Assembly: GCA_036583965.1 (NCBI GenBank)
Contig: JAZBQD010000015.1
Span: 86,007,309-86,071,308 of the forward strand
Direction of reading: 5' to 3'
Length of the DNA: 64,000 bases
Source of the DNA: Prunella strophiata
Taxonomy: Eukaryota > Chordata > Aves > Passeriformes > Prunellidae
This document shows, in pieces, positions 46,954-57,993 of the stretch; within the stretch, counting starts at the first letter, position 1, and the number at the start of each line of letters is the position of its first letter. The notes under the pieces were generated by a model, which had not been told where the DNA came from, did not search any database, and saw nothing but the letters and a program-made list of their open reading frames with translations. Position numbers and translations under genes: made by a program.

Positions 46954-48714
46954 TACCAAAACAAAAATAGTATTCACCTAATGAAAAGGACTTATACCAC
47001 ACACCATATTGTAACATTCTGAAATGTAAAAAAGGATGAAGTTAAATTATATTAAGCTAAAAACCTGGCTAATTGAATGGTCAAAGATATAAAATATCTT
47101 TCTGATCAGCAACAAACACAAAATGAGCAGCTTACTTAGTAGGAAGTATTTAGTCACATATTTTACAGCTTACTAACCAATCAAAAAAGGGAAAGCTATC
47201 TAAGGACACAAAGAGGACAGATACAAACAAAAGCAGAAGATAACTTAAACCAACGTTAACCTCCTTGAAGATTTAAATCATGATTGAAACAAACAATTTA
47301 AATCCTCAGGAATTAAATCAGATCAATGAAAGCTTTGGGTTTGTAAACTTCTCACACATATCACAGTGAGACCCTGACATACACCTGTAATACCAGTGAT
47401 GGTTAATCACAACTGCTCTCACTTTGCAGCTCTTCTCCTGGTAATCAAGCTTGACAGGCACCCCTGTCAGCTACACAGTTTAGCTCTGGGCCACAGCTGG
47501 ATTTCCCCCATACCATTTAAAGAATGTGCAACACCAGAGGCTTTTCAAGCTGTGACCCACTTTAGGGTGGTTGGTGATACAAGGCTGGGAGCAGCATTGC
47601 TGCCATGGCTGCTGGTACCCAGAGAGGTACCCTGACCCTGCTGAGCCCTAAAATCACTGTCAGGTGACAGTAACCAGCCCCCAGCACCCAGAGCAGAGAA
47701 ATGAGACAAAATATTTTCTTCCTAGGGTCTGTAGTGACCTGTCTTACAAAGATGACCATGGTCTTCAAGGTTCAGAGCTATCAGCTGGACCTTTCATGCT
47801 CCTTACAATGAGGAGTTCCCTTCTCTGTTCCTGCCCAGGATTTCCTCATAACTGGAAGGCAATAAGTATCACAGAAAACATTAACCAGCTTTTGGCTGGA
47901 CAATAACTGACCAGTATTTACCCTTTCTCAAATATTTCTGTCTCAAAGGCTGCATCAAGAGAAGTGGGAGGTAATGGCATCCCCAGATTTTGTGCCTTTC
48001 TTTTGTTTCAAGCCAGCCACTCTGCTGCAGGTTGAGTTAGTGTAGCAAAGATTGAGACCTACCTGTAATAAAGTTACCCATGGAATAGTTCTGGTGGAAA
48101 TAGGAAGCAATTTCTTTGATGCTCTAGATGTATAACCTGCAATACAGTGATGATGAGCCATCTAGAATTTCCTTTTTACTGTAAATCCACCACTTTTTAT
48201 TCATTGCCTGTTTTACTGAGCTTAAAAACTGAGTAAGAATACAGTCCAGATCCCATAGCTGAAGAAGAAGTCTGTCTGGTTTTATTTCTGGTAGATGAAG
48301 TCACTTTTTGAAAAATTGGATCTATAAAACTGCAGGGCATGATACAACGATAATAAATGCATAGAAGCTTTCATATTTATTAATTGCACATATTATAAGA
48401 TAGAAACCAGCCAGAGTAGTTTTCTAAATTGGGATCAAGATTTTTTTAAAGCAGCAGCTCTTTCAGCTGCACATCCTCATACCAGCGAAGTTTCTGAGCA
48501 TCAAGAGACAGAAAACTGTGTAAGACAAGGTAACAAGACTACCATGTGAAGTGCATAGCTGCTTTAAATTACCTTGGTCATACAAAGATGGACATAAGGA
48601 AAAAAGAAAAGGGGGGTAAGAAGTGACACTTCAAAGTCTTTTCCAAACCAGTCAATAAAGAACTGACTTCTAGAGATCATTCAGAAATTACATGTGAGCT
48701 TCCATTTACTGTTC

Positions 48715-48850
48715 TGAAACATGAATGATAAATAGCACCAAACTGTTCTCATTCCTAGCTTAGAAAGTAGAAACTGAGGCACTGAAAGTTTATGTAGCTT
48801 CTTTAGAACTGCCAAAGGACTTGGGAATACAACGCCTGTCCTTGCTCTCA
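48715..48850 (-). repeat. MIR-type SINE remnant
   Basis: 'agtagaaactgaggcactga' then 'aagtttatgtagcttct' then 'aactgccaaagga' parallels the MIR minus-strand blocks 'atgagaaactgaggcacaga', 'gaggttaagtgacttgc' and 'ccaaggtca'. It is heavily diverged, with approximate ends. Confidence 0.55.
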
Positions 48851-49558
48851 AGATCGCCCATTAATTTTCCAAAAGTGGGAGATGTTACTGTGATAACTAT
48901 ATTGTTTCCCTTAGAGTGAAAGGCAAGTCTCCTCCTACACAATTTTCTTGATATTTTTTGTTAAATTCCTTCTTGTGGCTGTCAACAGGGCATTTAAAAA
49001 ACAAAATATTCTGTGAATTCTGTGAATTTAAAAACCAAAATGCATAAAGGAAAAGCTATGCCACATGGCAGGTATAAAAAGCAGCAGTTCTAAGGATTCA
49101 TGCAAATATTAAAATGTACCTCCTACAGTTAACCTAGTGTTATTCATGGTTTCTGTTACACTGCCCAGAGGTGTTTCATTGTTTCCTACAAAAAGGATAT
49201 TTGAATTGTTTCTTTTACTTTTATTTGAGTAATTAGTCATGACTGACATTTAGAGATATGCAGGGCAAGATACCCCAATGCAGTTTCTTTTGATGGTCCT
49301 TGAATTAGACTCAGTGCTAAAGGAAAACATTTCCCTGCACCCCTGCCCTGTATTTTTAAATGAATATCACCCAAATGGCACTGCCACTCAAATCTTACAG
49401 CAAAATTCTTCACATGTTGATACTGCAATGTGGGAATCTCTAAAATTGTCCCCCGCAGGTTCGAATTCAGCCCCTGAAGGTTCACTTGAGTTTAATTTCA
49501 CTAATCACACGGGGACAGTTATTTTTTGCTCTTGCTCAGCTTCTCTTTCACTTGCAAG

Positions 49559-49581
49559 CACACACACACACACACACACAC
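49559..49581. repeat. (CA)n microsatellite
   Basis: About eleven uninterrupted CA dinucleotides followed by ctctcactc. It translates as the His/Thr run of the 49.28-49.78 kb open frame. Confidence 0.95.
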
Positions 49582-49689
49582 TCTCACTCATGCTGCATCC
49601 CTCCCTTTCTATTGCACTTAAGTCCAGATTCTCTCTGACCATTCCCGCTCACGAGCAGGAGAGCGACACAGCACCACGGTGCCTAAAGA

Positions 49690-50150
49690 CCATAGGTGGG
49701 TCCTGTGCTTCAAGCCAATTTATTCACATTTGCGATGGCAAGATTGATTTTTATCCTGCATTTCTGAGTTTATTTAACTGATTTCAGAAATTGCCACGGA
49801 GGTGGGGGCAGAGATCGTCTTCAAGGTTGTTGTCATCCGGAATTTTATGTCCTTCATTTTCTTTCACTCTGTATGCCTGTCACATCGGCTTAACTGTGAG
49901 TAGCGTACTAGCCAGTACCTCTGGCATACTGTATATTAATAGAATATTGATATATCCCAAATACTGTTGTGGGATTCATCATTTGGTAAATCCTCTGCCG
50001 TCTGCAGTTTTACAGAGCTGTTTAATTAGCAATTTTACAACCTCCTATTCTCTCATTAAATTAATTAATAATTAAGTTCAAATATAGGCATCTTTAATGT
50101 CATAATTATATTTCAGTTTTATGGTCACCAGAGTTTAGCTCATTAGGCAA
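49690..50150. promoter_or_regulatory. Candidate conserved non-coding element
   Basis: A repeat-free block with retained CpGs on the left (gcgatgg, cacgga, gatcgtc, catccgg, catcgg, gcgtac) and an AT-rich homeodomain-dense right half (taatagaatattgatat, gtttaattagcaattt, a TTAATTAATAATTAA-type run). Two open frames cross it in succession without coding character. It resembles a long developmental enhancer. A 3'UTR of an unknown transcript is a less likely alternative, since only AATAAT/ATTAAA-type words are present. Confidence 0.4.
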
Positions 50151-50224
50151 GGTAGTCATAAACCACAGCTCTATTTAGGGGCTGAGGCACTGATGCTCAG
50201 GTAGTTCGCTTCTGTGCTGGTATT

Positions 50225-50305
50225 TTTTATCCTTCTCACTTTCTCCTCTTCTTCCCCTGTCTCCCCCCTCTTCCCCCTGACTCTCCTGCTCCACTCCTTC
50301 TCATT
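50225..50305. repeat. Homopyrimidine-rich tract
   Basis: About 80 bases are almost purely C and T on the + strand (tctcctcttcttcccctg, ctcccccctcttcccc and so on). Such tracts can form triplex (H-DNA) structures and often sit beside regulatory DNA. It lies between two candidate regulatory blocks. Confidence 0.75.
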
Positions 50306-50559
50306 GCTCTCTGCTAACATTGGCGGGGTTTTTTTCCTGTGGCAGCTCTTTCTTATTCATATGTCATGTTAAAAAAAATCCCTGTCACACATTCTCACAG
50401 CCCTCCCCTCCCTGTTACTTTCTCTGTGATGCTGTGCAGCAATGCTGGCCTGTTGTGGGTCCTGTTTCTTTGCAAGCCCTAGGGACCATCACCTCCAGTG
50501 ATGGACACCCAGCAGTAGCAAATTTTGTGTAGCATCCTACCAGGGATGTTGTATTCCTT

Positions 50560-51140
50560 TTTGACTGTGAGATTTACCAAGGCACGGGATTGTAATAATG
50601 ACATTTCACACAGTATGGTATGTTGTGCGTTGTTTTATATGTAGTGGATTTATTTCAGTCATTATCACTGATTAAACCAGCTTAGTTGAAAAGGCAAAGC
50701 AAAACTTGGCTTTGAAATTGTTCTTATTTAATTTTGTTTGTGCTCACATAACCCAGGACAGCACTAATTATCTCTTTAGTGTAGCTCATATTTCTAATGT
50801 AATTCATATGTAAATTGTAATTTAAATCATATGGGAATGTTTGTGTTCCTTGCATATTCTCAGTAAAGAGCACAAACAGTGAATTAAAACTGTTTGGAAA
50901 TGAAAACTTTATGTTGCCTTTTTTGAACTGTCTTTGATTTCTTTTGGCTTGCTGTTTCTCTAATGAATCATGATTCAATTGGATGGCTAAGGCCAATGCA
51001 TTTAGTCTTCTCTCTCTGTATTTATGCAGCTTGCTCACTAGCCTGCTTTTCCTTCTGAATTTGGCAGGCCGGGAGGAGCTTTCTGCCTGCTCACTATCTT
51101 TGAGAAAAAACATCATAAGATGGCTATTATTATTAATAAA
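50560..51140. promoter_or_regulatory. Candidate conserved non-coding element containing a 130-codon minus ORF
   Basis: A repeat-free block with a perfect 14-bp palindrome (TGAATCATGATTCA, 50,964-50,977), homeodomain words and an intact minus-strand frame at 50,724-51,116. The encoded peptide is very basic in its first half (Arg/Lys/Gln-rich, about residues 15-68) and non-basic after that. It has no family I recognise. Purine-rich strands give Lys/Arg/Glu/Gln-rich open frames by composition, so a non-coding element is the default reading; a coding exon is not excluded. Confidence 0.38.
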
Positions 51141-52555
51141 TAATATTTTCTATGACTAGAGAGCCTATGAGCATGGCATGGCACTATTTGTGCTGCTTTG
51201 CTACCCAAAGAGAGCTGTGCCAGAATGTTCTTTCTGGTAGCATATCTGAATGATATTAGGTCAAAATTTTAATCCCAACCCAAACTTTCTTTCTAATAAC
51301 CTCAAAATATTCTTTTTTTGCTTAACACAATATATGCAATATTACTGTCCTCTCTAAAAGCCAGTGCTGTCCATAATGAAGTTGTATTTTGACAGGGCAA
51401 GTCAAAATTTATTTGTGTGAGTGGAACACAGGATAGTTAAAGTTGTTCCCAAACTTCTGAAGTTTCAGGACAGGTTTGCTTGCTGGGTGCCGTGGTACAC
51501 TCTAACACCAAACACAGAGCTAAGGTGGGCACGAGGAAGGCAAGTGTGAAAGCCTGAAGAGCCATGGGTAGCAGGTGCAACTGTGCTACCAGCTCCTGTG
51601 GAAGAGAAGATGAAGCAAAAGACCTGAAGGAAACAGGAAGGGTAAAAGTTCCATTGGAAAAATAATTAGACCTAAAGAGCTAGCAAACTAGTGAATGATG
51701 ATGCCAGCTACAACTTTCTTTGCCCTTTACTTTTCTTAGACAAAACTGAACTCACCACATTAGGGAGACAACGAATGCCTGTTTCTCATCCTGCCAACAC
51801 AGATCTTTGCCTGGCCCACACCAATTTAAGTTGTCTGAGCTGTACAGACAGACAGATATACCAGGCCCAATGTCATGGCTTTGCCCCAGCAAACTGTGGC
51901 CTGACCTGCCACTGGCCACACAAGAGTGTGTTTGTAGCTCTTCCCTAGGTTTGGTGCAGGAGACTCAGGACATGATGGTCCTGAAGCATCTTCCCATGGA
52001 CAAGTGCTGCTCAGGCTGGTATGCAAAGCCTTCAAAGAGGAAAAATCCTGAACTCCCTTCCAGCCTCTCTGTTGTTCATGGGTATTTGCTGTGGCCAGAA
52101 GAGAGGTAAGGCTTTGAGGACACGTATTTGTGTGTTAGTCCCTGCTGCTGTAATGCCAAGCTCTGGGGCAGGTGACCCTACTCACCTCTGGGAAACATTG
52201 CACGTGCCAAGAAAGAGGCAGAGGGGTCACTCCAGTGACCACCCACACCTGTTTTGTAACATCCAATCTCCCCATTGGGAAAAGTGCTCCCTAAATGACA
52301 GTAATCATCTTTCTCAGGTCTTGGGAACCCCTTACAGATAAGCTCAGCCTGTCGAGGTGCAGCGTCAGGGTGCTGTCTAGCGCAGCTGAGCAGACTGTGG
52401 GCAAGGCAAGCAAGAGGGAACACTGGTGGGGTTTGGCTGTGACCACAGAGCCCTCCAGGAGCCAGGTGTCCTCCAGGGAGGGACACTGCCACATTTGGGA
52501 CACACATTTAAAGCACACATGCACACACACACACGCGCACACACTCCCCGTGACG
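51141..52555. other. Unique non-coding DNA, locally GC-richer
   Basis: Many overlapping open frames on both strands between 51.7 and 52.6 kb reflect higher GC and few stop codons; none shows a domain. A CA/CG-alternating microsatellite at 52,513-52,545 closes the stretch. Confidence 0.6.
52513..52545. repeat. (CA)n microsatellite with CG interruptions
   Basis: An imperfect CA repeat including an acgcgcac segment. It is alternating purine-pyrimidine and therefore a potential Z-DNA former. Confidence 0.9.
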
Positions 52556-52559
52556 ACAC

Positions 52560-52765
52560 CAGAGCTGTCCGAAACTATTTTCAATAATTGATTTGCTGTT
52601 TAATTGAACATCATGACTGACTAACATAGCTCATTACTTTACTCATTAGTTAATTATCGAAGAAAGTAGGACAAGTCAATAAAATGAAAGGCTGTAAATT
52701 CCAATACTAATTAGCACCATTTCCTCAGAGACATATTTAAGGGCAGATTGGCTACCCAAATGTCC
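52560..52765. promoter_or_regulatory. Candidate conserved non-coding element (short)
   Basis: An AT-rich, repeat-free block with strings typical of homeodomain-bound elements: caataattgatttg, gtttaattgaac, catgactgac, actcattagttaattatcg, actaattagc. There is no open frame. The sharp change from the GC-richer flank and the density of ATTA words suggest constraint. Weak evidence without alignment. Confidence 0.33.
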
Positions 52766-54100
52766 CTGGACCTCGCAGATGAAGGGAAAGGGTAGACTTA
52801 CCATAAATCTAGATTACTGGCAAGCAAGGCTCCTCAGCAGAAAGTAGTCAAGTACACAAGTGCTGAGCTACCAGCAGGCACCCTGTTTGAACTGGAATAT
52901 TGGAACACAGGCAGCAGAGAAATCCCTATTTTTAAAAGAAAAGAGGGGGGTGGGGGTGGTGAGGGAGGGAGTGCTCACACACCAGAGAGGATCCATATTT
53001 AAAATAAATTATGCAAAGTGAACTACTTCTGCAGAGCACATTTGCTTTCCTAAGCTCTCTTTCCTGGTCTCTTTACAAGCATATGCTTATCCTCTTTTTT
53101 TGGCAGTCCAAATCCTATTCAAAACATCAGAACATCCCTTCAGAAGTGGACACATTTTAATGTGAGGATTCTAATTTATATCTCTTTTTTAATTTATTTT
53201 TTTAAATAAATTATTCAAGTAATGGAAATTATATTCTCTTGTTATTGCTTTGTAATATCTTTGTATTATCTGTCTTCTCTACTATCTCAAAATTGTTTTT
53301 TGTATTTTTTAATTTATTTCATATTTTTTAATTTAAAGCAAATCTGATATACCATGTAAGGCAGAATTTAATGGGTCCAGCAGAGCCTTAAATGAGCCAA
53401 AAAGTGATTTAAAATGAAGAAAGATAGGCTCAGAGAAGACTGTGAGAAAAGTAGACTAAGAGAATGCATGTATATGCATGCATGTTTGCATACAGGGACA
53501 AGTAATTTATACATGCATGAGCACATATATACACACACATATATGTATTTTATACACTTAAATAGTAACTGTAAGTATGTATATAAAGAAAATGCAGACA
53601 TACATACAGCCACACACATGAAATATGCCTGTATAGAGTTCTTATTGCTCAGTGTGAGTAAATTATCAAATTCCTTGAGTTCTGAAGTCTAAAAGCCTAC
53701 AGGTCTTTCTGTCTTACTTCAAAAATCAATAAAAGAGGACTCAGACTATAGAAAGGTTCTGCTAATATACTGGTACACTGTTCAACAGTTTGTCTAATTT
53801 TTTAGAAACTGAGGGATCAAGACAAATATATTTCCTTAATTCCTTTTATTTGGAGGAATATCCCCTGTGTCTTCCTCTCAGCAAATATCCACCTGTGAAA
53901 AATTAATTTCCAGTTAGGTGAATGGAAATGGAGATCAAAAGCATTACCTGAGCTCAACTTAAGGGAAAAAAATCACCCTAAGAATAGCTCTTGATCTGGA
54001 GCTTTAAATATTTAGCGTTTCTAAAAATATATTAATGGATTAATGTAAAAAAAGCTAACAAATGTCTGTTACTTAACTTGCTACTATTTTGTGCCTGCAG
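52766..54100. other. AT-rich unique non-coding DNA with structured tracts
   Basis: It contains a G-quadruplex-forming run (52,945-52,969), a strongly AT-rich patch (about 53,165-53,340) and an alternating purine-pyrimidine, ATGCAT/CATATA-rich patch (about 53,464-53,620). No gene is recognised. Confidence 0.6.
52945..52969 (+). other. Potential G-quadruplex
   Basis: G6-T-G5-TGGTGA-G3-A-G3: four G-runs of at least three with loops of 1, 6 and 1 bases, satisfying the common G3+N1-7 rule. The C-rich complement could form an i-motif. Confidence 0.75.
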
Positions 54101-54354
54101 TTCTGATTATTAAGCCACAAGTTCCAATTTATTTTCAAGTGTATAAAAAAGTACCTTGCCAAAGAGTTTCCAAAGATTATATGAAGTTTTTAATCAGCAG
54201 TTTTAAGAATATGAATTCTGATGCTAATAAAGCAAGACTGAAATTTAAATTTAGGGAAGAAGGGGGAAATGTGGTTGTCTTGCTTGACAGAAAAGTCCTG
54301 GAAGAAATAATGCAAGGAAAAGTCTCAATTTATTTTGGCAAAATAAAATTTTAA
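54101..54354 (+). other. Open segment with splice acceptor and polyA signal, possible terminal exon
   Basis: A good 3' splice site (pyrimidine-rich, 'tttgtgcctgcag', with a plausible branch word cttaac about 25 bases upstream) is followed by an 83-codon frame open to TAA at 54,352. A polyadenylation signal AATAAA (54,343-54,348) overlaps the end of the frame. The frame would be entered in phase 1. The peptide is Lys/Phe/Val/Ile-rich and soluble-looking, with alternating hydrophobic stretches, and has no family I recognise. The frame is also open about 50 bases upstream of the acceptor, so the open length alone is weak evidence. It may be a chance ORF, a real last exon, or a decayed retrocopy. 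Confidence 0.2.
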
Positions 54355-55598
54355 AACAGGATTTTTTTCTTTTTAATGGTTCTGGTTAGATCATTCTAGG
54401 ATCCCTGGTTATGCTTGAACACCTTGGCTACAGTGGGAAGAGCTCCCAAGCTGAACAGCGAGCATGCTCAGCCTGCAAGAGTTCAATATGCATGATAAGT
54501 ATGAGAATGGGGAGAAGACCATGAGAGGATCCCACCTCAAGATTTAAGTCATGCTTTAGGGCCACAAGGGCTCTAAACGCACACACATATGCAATTTTTA
54601 CATTTTACACTATGATTTATCACACATAATATAAAGTACATACATAATATAAGGGTAATCCTCATTTACATTTTTAACTTTTCTTTTCCTGTTCTCAAAC
54701 ACTCCAAAATTGGAGGCAGAAGTTGATTACTGAGTGCAATATCTGGTGTACCCCGAGCCAGCCAATGCCAAACGTGCAGATTGGAAGAGCTCTGGTGAAT
54801 TTGCAGAGGTTCTCCTTCCAAGCTGGGGCCCCCAGGCCCCTGCAGCCTTTAATCAGCTGAAACTGGAGTGAAGCTGTCAGCTCCTGCTTGTGTCCTGTCA
54901 GCTGCAGCACCACTTAGAGCATCCCTGACAAAGGTGCAGTGCACATTTAACAGTCAATCTTTGGGCAAGCTTTTGATTTCGCAGGAAACTTTCTAAGCTT
55001 CCACTTTCTGCAAGGGAAAACTTTCTAAGTTATAAGGGAGGAAAATGGAGAAAAGCATCCTTCAATCAAACTCTTCTGTTTTATGGAAAAAGCTAGGTGT
55101 TATATTTTCTTTAGCAGAATGATGGATTGGCTCTGTTCAAGGTGATATCCCAGCTGGTGCAAGGCAGAGCAAGGGTAACCATGTGATGGTGACACCTCTC
55201 CTCCTCTGGCAGTCAGTCAGTGCTAGCCATCCCACAGAACTGCAGCAGTCTGCTGTTATGAGGGGTATTGTCATATAAATTATTCAAGCTGAAATATTTG
55301 TTCAGCTCTGGTGTGTTTATAAGTTTCCCATTAAGAATTCAAATTTGAAAATATTTTCCAGCTGCAAAAACTTCCCCAAACACCCTTTCCCCAAGTTACC
55401 TACTTGTGGTGTTGTTACAAAACATACAAGTGCTAGTGTCACTGTCTGGGATGAGTGACTTCAAGCAAAACTGTTTCTATATCTTTTAAAATACCAAATG
55501 TATTTCAAAATAAAGCAATGTCCCAGACACAAACAAGAATTATTTTTATGGGTAAATTATTTGGAGACTTATCCCTTTCCTTTCTGATGCCTGGTGAC

Positions 55599-55600
<2 letters not shown>

Positions 55601-55633
<33 letters not shown>
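55601..55633. repeat. T33 homopolymer
   Basis: Thirty-three consecutive T, the longest homopolymer in the window. On the minus strand it would be an A33 tail, but no canonical AATAAA precedes it on that strand. Confidence 0.9.
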
Positions 55634-55634
<1 letters not shown>

Positions 55635-57862
55635 TGAGTAATTTATGGGCTAAGCCTATTATTTGCTAATTAAAGGTCCTTCCTTCTCCTCTTGGGAGTT
55701 TAAATCTCTACTATTATTTCTTCACAGAGCTTGTTCCTACAATATCCCTGCTGTAAATGCAGATGAATCTTTCCTAATGATGATAAAAATAAGGCCATGG
55801 CACATCTGAGCAGTCTGGAAGGGCACAGAGAGGAGGAGGACAGACACAGTTTCTTCACAAGTCAGAGCAGTCCCTAGCCTTCCGTTTCCCCACAATCCCC
55901 ATGGTGATGTCATTGCAAGAGGGAAAATATTGTAACATTGCAACACTGAGCTCCAATAACCACACTGATCCCTGGGGACTCTGCCATTGCTGCCCCACAA
56001 CATGGAAAATTTCCTGAGTAGGCTCCTTCCCTAACCCCATTACAAACTCAGTCTTCTCAAGCAGAGGACATAAACTTTTCTGAGGATGCTCTAAGAGTTA
56101 AGAGTCCTCAGAAGACAGTTTTGGATGCCTTCAATGCCATTCCTGTAAAATGGGAATGGAAGCACTTCTGGTCTCCTAAAGACACCATATGAAGATTATG
56201 GCAATCTCATCCAGAGAGAAATTAGGAAATTAATTCTAAATTAATTAGAAGTTAAATTAAGCATTGGATTAATTAATATGTAAGTGGCATGATATATACT
56301 ATTTATTACTACTAGTAAGAGTGTTTTTATTATCACTTTTACTATTTTTTTTTTTTTAATTACTATGGTACTTAGAAGCCCTTACTGTAGATAAGACCAC
56401 TGCTGTACCAGCAAAACAGAGCAAAACATGGTCACCCTCTCCAAAGGGTAAAAGACCAGTGGCCTGTATTTATGGGAGCAGTTTTGGTCCCACCAACAAA
56501 GAGAGTTGCCTATTGAAGGCAACTGCAACTGGTGAAAAAGAATGTACACATACACTGGCAGACTTAATAAACTGAAACAGAAGGCACAGCTTTAGGAAAA
56601 AACCAGCAGCAACAAACTTTTGCAGGCTTAAATGAAGGAACATTTCCAGTCATCTTTAAAAAGATAAAAAAGTTTCACACACAGTCAGCCTACCCATCTT
56701 GCCAAAAAGAGTCAAAGTCAAGCCACCCATCTCACATTAAGTAAAAGGCAGACAAATGAGAAAATAAATAAATGTTTATGCATATATATATTTGAAGAAT
56801 CCTTCTTTCCTGCAGCTGACATTTGTCAAATTCTTACTACCTCTCCCAGTCAATTCTCTCCTTCAATTAACCAATAAGTCAATTTGTTCCTTCTCCACCA
56901 GAAAAATCCCCTGCTCAGCAAAAAATGCATCATTTCACTATCAGATCAATTCATCCTTCTTGCTGCTCGATCGATAATCTCTGCATGTCCTAAACAACAA
57001 ACAGGTCACTGGAAAGAAACCTGCCTAGGAAGTTTCTCTCCTATTATTTGGCAGGCTACCTACATATGGTTGGCTTTCTGGGTCCCTCCTGAACACAAGA
57101 GCATGGCAAACAGTCAAAACAATTCTGTAGAGGATTGGATTTTAAGACAACAGAAAGATCTGAACTGAGCTTATATGTCCAATTACAGTGCAGCTCTTTG
57201 GATAACCGATGGGACTACATGTTAAGCCAGAAGTACATGCAAAATTTCACAATATAAAAATCAAATTAAAAGTAAGGACTGTGGTGAAAAAATGCACCAT
57301 TTTTAGGCAACATAAAGTTTTTACAAACCATTCTGTCCCCCTGATTGAATTTGATAAAGGTAACAAGAAGTGCCCATAACCAAAGCTCTAGACGTCCAGA
57401 GATTGCAAATAGAGACAGATATGCAGAAAGAAAAAAATTATCTTCAGCTAAAGAATGGCTATAAAGCAGCCACTTTTCATTTGACTTCACCAGAAGCCAT
57501 CAATAAAGTTCAGTACATTCAAGATGTCTTTTCAAATCCAAAAGGACAGGAAATATGGTACTAGAAAAACACAAGTTCTCTGACAGGTTGTACCTTCAGT
57601 ACAAAGCACATACACAGGTACAAATCCAACCCTGAGTGAAACACAAATACCATATAACTAGACAAAGTCAAAATGCTCAGAAGATTATGGTATGAGGTGA
57701 AAAATATGAGACATTTAGATTATATAAAATTATGCAATTAGCCAAATTGGCTTTCAGCACAGAAAGGGCAAGGAGCTCCCAGTCCCCAGAACTTTTGGCA
57801 AAGTACAACAAGCACTCTATTTGTTGGTCAGGGAATAAATTTTGTGAGATTATATTTGGGAA

Positions 57863-57878
57863 GGGGGGGGGGGGGGGG
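57863..57878. repeat. G16 homopolymer
   Basis: Sixteen consecutive G. Rare in vertebrate unique DNA; it can form a G-quadruplex and is error-prone in sequencing. Confidence 0.9.
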
Positions 57879-57970
57879 CATTCTCCAACATTTAGACTTA
57901 TAAAGATTTAAAATATGCACTGCTAAAAGAAATATGTCTTCACCTAATTTTTTTAAGTTCTGTTGAGTGG

Positions 57971-57993
57971 TTTTTTTTTTTTTTTTTTTTTTT
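57971..57993. repeat. T23 homopolymer
   Basis: Twenty-three consecutive T, about 90 bases after the G16 run. Confidence 0.9.

Larger units (their letters stand above)
41111..49689. other. AT-rich unique non-coding DNA
   Basis: No gene is recognised. Items inside include a homopurine patch (42,756-42,790), a T-rich tract interrupted by single C (44,250-44,289), duplicated forkhead-type words (46.9 kb), a palindromic cluster (43.5 kb), a MIR remnant (48.7 kb) and a CA microsatellite (49.56 kb). Open frames such as 42,806-43,183 (minus) and 49,278-49,781 (plus, 167 codons, running through the CA repeat) are not supported. Confidence 0.6.

Noticed and set aside
49278..49781. 167-codon plus-strand ORF
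   Set aside because: It runs through a CA microsatellite (His/Thr repeat) and a candidate regulatory block, with no domain.
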